NCBI RefSeq assembly: GCF_038069945.1
Contig: NZ_JBBPEV010000001.1
Location: forward strand, 1,984,001 to 2,048,000
Length of the DNA: 64,000 nucleotides
Reading direction: 5' to 3'
Source of the DNA: Aquabacterium sp. A3
GTDB taxonomy: Bacteria; Pseudomonadota; Gammaproteobacteria; Burkholderiales; Burkholderiaceae_C
The notes below the pieces were generated by a model. It did no database searches and had not been told where the DNA came from. It was given only the letters and a program-made list of their open reading frames with translations. Below are positions 55,241 through 64,000 of this stretch, in pieces; the first letter of the stretch is position 1, and each line of letters opens with the position of its first letter. The position numbers and the translations under genes are program-made.

Positions 55241-55519
55241 ATGAACTGCCGTCCTGGCTGCGCGGCCTGTTGCATCGCGCCGTCCATCAGCTCGCCCATG
55301 CCGGGGCTGCCGCAGGGCAAACCGGCCGGCGTGCCCTGCCCCCACCTGGACCACGATCTGCGCTGTCGCTTGTTCGGCCAGCCGCAGCGCCCGGCCGTCT
55401 GCAGTTCACTGCCACCCAGCGCCGACATGTGCGGCCCCGACCGGGTCCACGCCCTGCACTGGCTGGAGGTGCTGGAAGACCTCACCCAGCCTCAAGCGGC
55501 GTCCAGCGCCGCCACGTAA
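55241..55519 (+). CDS. YkgJ-family cysteine cluster protein
   Basis: A 92-residue protein starting at ATG 55241 (an upstream ATG at 55160 gives an atypical extension). The N-terminus NCRPGCAACCIAPSI holds Cys3, Cys7, Cys10 and Cys11, and further cysteines are in VPCPHL, LRCRLF and PAVCSSL, the pattern of YkgJ zinc/iron-binding proteins. Function in the family is not established. Its 3' end overlaps that of the convergent YchJ gene by 28 bases. Confidence 0.88.
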   Translation: MNCRPGCAACCIAPSISSPMPGLPQGKPAGVPCPHLDHDLRCRLFGQPQRPAVCSSLPPSADMCGPDRVHALHWLEVLEDLTQPQAASSAAT

Positions 55520-55908
55520 GTCCAGCGCCCCGCCTCACGCACGAAGCGGCTGGTTTCTTCCAGCCTGAAGGCCCGCCCCCCGAGCTTGTATCGGGCCACG
55601 AAACGCACCGTGCCTTCATCGCCACCATCCCAGCGCACCGCCTTGACCTCCAGGCCCAGCCAACGCAAGCCTGGCTCGGGCGCCTCGATCTCGGATGGGC
55701 GGGTCGAGGGGTGCCAGGTGGCCAGCAGATAAGCCCGCTCGTCGCGCACGAAGGCGCTGTAACGCGAGCGCATCAATGACTCGGGGTCGGGCGCGGCCAC
55801 CATGGGGTCGGCATGGAACAGGCCGCAGCACGCGGTGTAGGCCCTGGCGCGACCGCAATCACAAGGCGGCGGGTCGGTCGGGCGACGGGGCAAGGCCGGT
55901 GACGTCAT
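55492..55908 (-). CDS. YchJ-family SEC-C motif protein
   Basis: A 138-residue protein. The N-terminus has the SEC-C-like cluster CDCGRARAYTACCG, followed by the conserved YchJ body (MRSRYSAFVRDERAYLLATWHPS, LRWLGLEVKAV). The second C-terminal Cys cluster of longer relatives is absent. Its start overlaps the stop of the membrane protein gene upstream (ATGA), suggesting translational coupling. The cellular role is unknown. Confidence 0.9.
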   Translation of the reverse strand: MTSPALPRRPTDPPPCDCGRARAYTACCGLFHADPMVAAPDPESLMRSRYSAFVRDERAYLLATWHPSTRPSEIEAPEPGLRWLGLEVKAVRWDGGDEGTVRFVARYKLGGRAFRLEETSRFVREAGRWTYVAALDAA

Positions 55909-56858
55909 GGGGCCTCGGACGACGCATCAGAGGCTGCGAGGGCCAGGTGGATTTCGCACACGCCCCGCAGGTAGACCAGGGTGGGCAACACCAGGGCGAT
56001 GGCAAAGACGACGCCCCCGCCGATGGTGGCCGACGCGATGTACTGCAGCGACTCGGCAGGCACGGCCGACGGGTTGTTGACCCACACCCCACGGCCGACC
56101 AGACCGGCCATCAAGGCCTCGGGCGGCACGTCCACCCCCATGATCCACACCGAGGCCTCGGCCATCACACGCCCCCCGATCAGCACGATCAGGCTGGCGG
56201 CGGCGCCCACCAAGCCGGTGGCCACGCTGAGGGCGGCATTGAGCACCACCGCCTGCAACAGGCGGGTGCGCATCAAGCGCCACACCCGCCGCAGGGCCTG
56301 CCATGAGCCTGCACCGGCCCACACCGTGGGCGCCGTCAGGGGCGCCAGCACCGCCGCACCGGCCAGCAAGGCCCAACCGATGAGCACCACCGTCACGGGC
56401 GCCACGAGGGCAAACAACCAGGGCCCCACCTGCCTGGGCCCACTGAGCCAGTACATGCCGCCCAGCACCGCGGCCAGACAGGCGCCGGCCAGCAGCATCA
56501 CCGACAGCACCAGCAGCACACGGTGGGCCATGCCCAAGGCGTCGAGCACGGCATCGACCACCTCGCGGGGCGGCCGCCCCTGTGCACGGTCCATCATGAT
56601 GAGACCGGCCGCGTTCACGCCGTAAAACGCCACGAACAAGGCCAACGCCCCCTGGCCAATGGCCCATGGCAGCTCATCGCGCCCCACCGAGGCCTGGGCA
56701 CTGGCCGCCGCCAGGCCGGCGCAACAGAAGGTGGCCAGCAGGGTGTAGAGCGCGCGGCCCTCACGCAAGGCCTCCACGCTGGACAGCACCCTCACCAGGG
56801 CCTGCCACCAGTCAAACCGGCCCCCTGCCGGGCCGTGCGCATGGGATGGAACAGACAT
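55905..56858 (-). CDS. Integral membrane protein of unknown function
   Basis: A 317-residue protein with about six transmembrane helices (LYTLLATFCCAGLAAASAQ, LALFVAFYGVNAAGLIMM, VLLVLSVMLLAGACLAAVLG, LFALVAPVTVVLIGWALL, VVLNAALSVATGLVGAAA, GGVVFAIALVLPTLVYL). The N-terminal segment before the first helix is polar (FDWWQALVRVLSSVEALREG). No transport or enzyme motif was recognised. It is co-transcribed with the YchJ gene by overlap. Its upstream region is the 269-base leader side of the RRM gene. Confidence 0.8.
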   Translation of the reverse strand: MSVPSHAHGPAGGRFDWWQALVRVLSSVEALREGRALYTLLATFCCAGLAAASAQASVGRDELPWAIGQGALALFVAFYGVNAAGLIMMDRAQGRPPREVVDAVLDALGMAHRVLLVLSVMLLAGACLAAVLGGMYWLSGPRQVGPWLFALVAPVTVVLIGWALLAGAAVLAPLTAPTVWAGAGSWQALRRVWRLMRTRLLQAVVLNAALSVATGLVGAAASLIVLIGGRVMAEASVWIMGVDVPPEALMAGLVGRGVWVNNPSAVPAESLQYIASATIGGGVVFAIALVLPTLVYLRGVCEIHLALAASDASSEAP

Positions 56859-57127
56859 ACACCTCTTTCTGTGGCGTCACGCCGGCCTGCCGGGCGGGCG
56901 TCGAACGCGTCCCGATCATAGGGGCAAGCCCGGGGGGGACCCTGAGGGGGCCACACAACACGGAATCGGCTGGCTTGACATGGCAGCAAAATTTCTGCTT
57001 GACAGACTGGCACAACGCATTGTGCTCCACCATAATGGCCGGGTCTGTGTCTGGAAGCGGCACCGTCTGATGGAATGGGTCCTGATGGGTTGAAGCTCCG
57101 CATGGTTCACTGGAAAGGAGCTCTCTC

Positions 57128-57565
57128 ATGGGCAACAAGCTGTACGTGGGCAATCTGGCCTACAGCGTGCGCGATCAGGATCTGAACGACGCTTTCTCTC
57201 AATATGGCTCGGTCAACTCGGCCAAGGTCATGATGGACCGCGAAACCGGCCGCTCCAAGGGCTTCGGTTTCGTCGAAATGGGCTCTGACGAAGAAGCCCA
57301 GGCCGCCATCAACGGCCTGAACGGTCAGCCCGTGGCGGGTCGCGCCGTGGTCGTGAACGTGGCCCGTCCCCGTGAAGAGCGTCCTGCCGGCTTCCGCAGC
57401 CCCTACGGTGGTGGCAACGGCGGCGGCGGCGGTGGCCGTCGTGAAGGCGGCGGTGGTGGCTTTGGCGGCGGTCGCCGCGAAGGCGGCTACGGCGGCGGCC
57501 GTGGTGACGGCGGCGGTTACGGCGGTGGCCGTGGCGGCAACGGTGGTGGCTACGGCGGCTACTGA
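57128..57565 (+). CDS. Glycine-rich RNA-binding protein (RRM)
   Basis: A 145-residue protein of the bacterial cold-responsive RNA-binding type. RNP2 is LYVGNL at 5-10 and RNP1 is KGFGFVEM at 44-51, so the RRM covers about 3-82. The tail from about residue 93 is Gly/Arg-rich (GGGNGGGGGGRREGGGGG), suited to RNA binding and self-association. AAAGGAG precedes ATG 57128 by 7 bases. The upstream 269-base region holds two TTGACA motifs (56975 and 56999) and CATAAT at 57031; no pair has ideal spacing. A strong terminator ends the gene. Confidence 0.93.
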   Translation: MGNKLYVGNLAYSVRDQDLNDAFSQYGSVNSAKVMMDRETGRSKGFGFVEMGSDEEAQAAINGLNGQPVAGRAVVVNVARPREERPAGFRSPYGGGNGGGGGGRREGGGGGFGGGRREGGYGGGRGDGGGYGGGRGGNGGGYGGY

Positions 57566-57591
57566 GCCCGTCTGGTCACACTGACCCCCCC

Positions 57592-57623
57592 AAAAACGAC
57601 ACCTCCGGGTGTCGTTTTTTTTT
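57592..57623. terminator. Intrinsic terminator after the RRM gene (bidirectional)
   Basis: AAAAACGACACC and GGTGTCGTTTTT form a perfect 12-bp stem closed by the tetraloop TCCG, followed by a run of nine T on the plus strand. On the minus strand the A-tract gives a five-T run, so it can also end the lptC transcript. Confidence 0.93.
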
Positions 57624-57637
57624 GGGCGCGCTGCAGC

Positions 57638-58258
57638 TCAGGGTGCTGACTCGTAGCGGCCGGTCACCCGCCCGCCCAGTTCGCTGACCCCGGTGCGTGC
57701 ATCGTGGCGCAGACTCTGGCCCCGCACCACGCTGCCGGATTGCAGCATCACCACCGGTGTGGACGAGCTGAGCACCTCGCGGCGCAGGTCGGCGCTCAGG
57801 CCCTCACCCAGCAACATCGACGTCCCCGAGGCACCGGGCCCGCGCATCCAGGCCTGCACGTCACCGCGCATGGTCACGACCTCGCGGCGCTGATCGGCCT
57901 CGCCCAACAAGGCCTCGGCCCGCAGGGTGCGCCCGGTGTCGTCCAGTGCATGCAGGCGAATGCGGTCCACGGTCAGGCGCTCGCTGAGGGGCAGGTGCCG
58001 AATGCGGTCGCCCTGCAGCACCCACGCCAGACGGCCATCCGGCCCGGCGCGCAACAGTTCGGCGTGCTGCAGCTCGACATCGGCGGTGTCGTCCTTCAGT
58101 GCAGTGGCCACGCTCGGCTCAGGCACCATGGACGAGCGCACCAGCCACCAGCTGAAGCCGGCCACCCCCGCCAGCGCCACCAGCGGCAAGGCAGCCTGCG
58201 CCCGCTCCAGCCAGGCCCACACCCACGCGCGCCGGACCCGGCTTGGCCGGGGGCTCAT
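57638..58258 (-). CDS. lptC: LPS export protein LptC
   Basis: A 206-residue single-pass inner-membrane protein that passes lipopolysaccharide from LptB2FG to periplasmic LptA. ATG 58258 overlaps the kdsC stop (ATGA). The transmembrane segment is LPLVALAGVAGFSWWLVRSS, followed by the LptC beta-jellyroll (TADVELQHAELLRAGPDGRL, LTVDRIRLHALD, REVVTMRGDVQAW). The gene order kdsD-kdsC-lptC is normal, but lptA and lptB, which usually follow, are absent; the transcript meets the bidirectional terminator 14 bases after lptC. Confidence 0.9.
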   Translation of the reverse strand: MSPRPSRVRRAWVWAWLERAQAALPLVALAGVAGFSWWLVRSSMVPEPSVATALKDDTADVELQHAELLRAGPDGRLAWVLQGDRIRHLPLSERLTVDRIRLHALDDTGRTLRAEALLGEADQRREVVTMRGDVQAWMRGPGASGTSMLLGEGLSADLRREVLSSSTPVVMLQSGSVVRGQSLRHDARTGVSELGGRVTGRYESAP

Positions 58259-58845
58259 GTGCGGGGCCCTTCGGCCGTGGTGTCCAGCGTTTGCGCGTGG
58301 CCGCTCAGCAGGCGCTGGTAGTGGCCCGTGGCCAGCAGCAGCAGGTCGCAGCACTCACGCGCAGCCCCTTGACCGCCTCGCGCACGGCACACGTGGTGGG
58401 CCACGGCCTGCGCCTCGGTGTGGGCATTGGGCGGGGCCACCGCCAGGCCGGCCCTCAGCAACAACGGCAGGTCGGGCCAGTCGTCGCCCATCACCGCCAC
58501 CTGCGACCACGACAGCCCCAGGCGGGCCAGCACGGGCTCGGCCACGGCCAGCTTGTCGTGGGCGCCAAACACCGCCTCGGTGATGCCCAGGTCTTTCAGG
58601 CGGCGACGCACCGCCGGCGAATCCCGGCCGGTGATGACGATGGGCGTGAGGCCCGCCATCGCCAGCAGCTTGAGGCCATGGCCGTCCAGGGCGTGAAAGG
58701 CCTTGAGCGTCTCGCCCGCCTCGCTGATGTACAGCGTGCCGTCGGTCAGCACGCCGTCCACATCGAAAATCGCCGCGCGCACGCCCGCAGCCTGGGCCAG
58801 CAAGGCGGCATCAAAAAACAGGTTTGCAGCAGACACGTTCACCAC
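58255..58845 (-). CDS. kdsC: 3-deoxy-D-manno-octulosonate 8-phosphate phosphatase KdsC
   Basis: A 196-residue HAD phosphatase that produces free Kdo for LPS. The nucleophile region is IFDVDGVLTDGTLY, the Thr/Ser motif IVITGRDS, the Lys motif FGAHDKLAV and the final acidic motif VMGDDWPDLPLL. The start is uncertain among three in-frame GTG codons (58845, 58842 and 58836); the last has AAGG about 8 bases upstream. It lies between kdsD and lptC, overlapping lptC by 4 bases. Confidence 0.94.
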   Translation of the reverse strand: MVNVSAANLFFDAALLAQAAGVRAAIFDVDGVLTDGTLYISEAGETLKAFHALDGHGLKLLAMAGLTPIVITGRDSPAVRRRLKDLGITEAVFGAHDKLAVAEPVLARLGLSWSQVAVMGDDWPDLPLLLRAGLAVAPPNAHTEAQAVAHHVCRARGGQGAARECCDLLLLATGHYQRLLSGHAQTLDTTAEGPRT

Positions 58846-58849
58846 CTTG

Positions 58850-59866
58850 TCAGATCACCTTGGCGCGCATCAGGTCGTTGGTGCTGACCGCACCCACCAG
58901 CCGTTGCTGCGCATCGACCACCAGCAAGGTATTGATGCGGTGTTGTTCCATCAGGGCCACGGCTTCGGCGGCCAGCACCTCATCGCGCACGGTGCGCGGC
59001 GCAGGGGTCATCAGGGCCTGCGCGTCCAGGGCGCGCAGATCCACCCCGGCTTCGATGCGGCGGCGCAGGTCGCCATCGGTGAACACGCCCAGCACCCGGT
59101 CATCGGCGTCGACCACGGCAGCGGCGCCCAGGCCCTTGGCGCTCATCTCGCGCATCAGATCCCCAAAGCTGGCCTGGGGCCCCACGCGCGGAATGGCCTC
59201 GCCCGTGCGCATGACATCACGCAGGTGGGTGAGCAGGCGCCGGCCCAGCGAGCCGCCCGGATGCGAGCGGGCAAAGTCTTCGGCCTTGAAGCCCCGCGCA
59301 TCCAGCAGGGCCACGGCCAGCGCGTCCCCCAGGGCCATCTGGGCCGTGGTGCTGGCGGTGGGCGCCAGGTTGAGGGGGCAGGCCTCCAGGGCCACGGCGC
59401 TGTCCAGCACCACATCGGCGTGCCGTGCCAGGGCCGATCCCGGTTTGCCGGTCATCGCCAGCAGGGCAATGCCCTGGCGCTTGATGACGGGCAGCAAGGC
59501 CGTCAGCTCTTCGCTTTCGCCCGAGTTGGAGATGGCCAGCACCACATCCCCCGGGCGCACCATGCCCAGGTCCCCGTGGTGGGCCTCGGCCGGGTGCACG
59601 AACATGGCCGGCGTGCCGGTGGAGGCCAGCGTGGCGGCGATCTTGCGCCCCACGTGACCGCTCTTGCCCATGCCCATGACCACCAGGCGACCACGGCAGG
59701 CCAGCACCGTGCGCACCGCCTGCACGAAGGCCTGGCCCGCCGGGCCTTGCACATCCTGCAATCGATCGCGCATCTCGCTGAGGGCCTGCGCCTCGATGGC
59801 CAGGGCCCGGGTGGCCTGGTTCAGCACCGCCTGCTCGGGCGGCATGGATGGATTGACATCGCTCAT
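58850..59866 (-). CDS. kdsD: D-arabinose 5-phosphate isomerase KdsD
   Basis: A 338-residue isomerase that supplies arabinose 5-phosphate to Kdo synthesis. The N-terminal SIS domain has VVMGMGKSGHVGRKIAATLA and ISNSGESEEL, with GGSLGRRLL at its end. Two CBS domains fill the C-terminal third (VVDADDRVLGVFTDGDLRR and INTLLVVDAQQRLVGAVSTND). It is the first gene of the kdsD-kdsC-lptC operon and diverges from a large histidine kinase. Confidence 0.96.
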   Translation of the reverse strand: MSDVNPSMPPEQAVLNQATRALAIEAQALSEMRDRLQDVQGPAGQAFVQAVRTVLACRGRLVVMGMGKSGHVGRKIAATLASTGTPAMFVHPAEAHHGDLGMVRPGDVVLAISNSGESEELTALLPVIKRQGIALLAMTGKPGSALARHADVVLDSAVALEACPLNLAPTASTTAQMALGDALAVALLDARGFKAEDFARSHPGGSLGRRLLTHLRDVMRTGEAIPRVGPQASFGDLMREMSAKGLGAAAVVDADDRVLGVFTDGDLRRRIEAGVDLRALDAQALMTPAPRTVRDEVLAAEAVALMEQHRINTLLVVDAQQRLVGAVSTNDLMRAKVI

Positions 59867-60034
59867 GCGGTCGATTCTAGGTTGTGTGCAGTCTGTTGTT
59901 GTTCAATGCCCAAAAGCGGGGCATGCCCTCTAGGCCTGTGGCCCTCAAAGATGCACACTCGGGGCCATGCGCACCGCGGCCCGGCGTCCCAGCCGTCCAG
60001 GCCCAGCAGGGGCGCCATTCACCCTGGAGGCTCC

Positions 60035-64000
<3,966 letters not shown>

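Overview
The window is chromosomal DNA of a high-GC betaproteobacterium. The lineage evidence is the gene order metK / two LpxL-type acyltransferases / dapF / DUF484 / xerC, the mnmG-rsmG-parA-parB group with parS sites, the kdsD-kdsC-lptC group, a Burkholderia-type porin, and at least seven PEP-CTERM surface proteins. I infer Burkholderiales, probably the Leptothrix/Rubrivivax/Aquabacterium side of the order; the species cannot be read from the sequence. No tRNA, rRNA, insertion sequence, phage gene or CRISPR array was seen. The mnmG-rsmG-parAB block and its parS sites suggest the chromosomal origin is not far away.

Layout. 1-3.8 kb: end of prfC, then a TetR regulator, a 20-bp palindrome and a two-gene hydrolase operon (NylB-like serine hydrolase plus lipase). 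3.8-5.0 kb: HD-GYP c-di-GMP phosphodiesterase. 5.2-10.6 kb: an accessory two-gene cassette, an AAA/DUF4143 ATPase followed by a 1360-residue NACHT-like NTPase ending in a PD-(D/E)xK nuclease-like motif; it has its own promoter, operator-like palindrome and terminator, and is the best candidate for an undescribed (defence-like) system. 10.7-21.3 kb: metK, acyltransferases, dapF, DUF484 and xerC, interrupted by a secreted Cys-rich protein, a chemoreceptor and three PEP-CTERM genes. 21.3-30 kb: signalling genes (two hybrid histidine kinases, AraC regulator, HDOD protein), rlmI and a PEP-CTERM gene. 30-36.9 kb: a seven-gene minus-strand uptake operon (ABC ATPase, Tat-type binding protein, porin, two permeases, GntR regulator, Asp/Glu racemase-like enzyme) behind a near-consensus sigma-54 promoter with upstream repeats. 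37.1-38.9 kb: cytochrome b561 and two YceI proteins. 39-43 kb: two tandem diguanylate cyclases and a hybrid kinase. 43-54.3 kb: flavin reductase, membrane methyltransferase, parB, parA, rsmG and mnmG, with two PEP-CTERM genes and an unusual 869-residue membrane redox fusion inserted. 54.5-64 kb: PEP-CTERM gene, YkgJ, YchJ, a membrane protein, an RRM protein with a strong terminator, lptC-kdsC-kdsD, and a very large hybrid kinase that runs off the window.

Together the genes describe an environmental, surface-active bacterium: LPS/Kdo synthesis, exosortase-type surface proteins (the exosortase itself is elsewhere), abundant c-di-GMP and phosphorelay signalling, extracellular ester/amide hydrolysis and regulated uptake of a probable nitrogen compound. 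A recurring theme is that conserved loci have been opened by accessory genes, especially PEP-CTERM genes.
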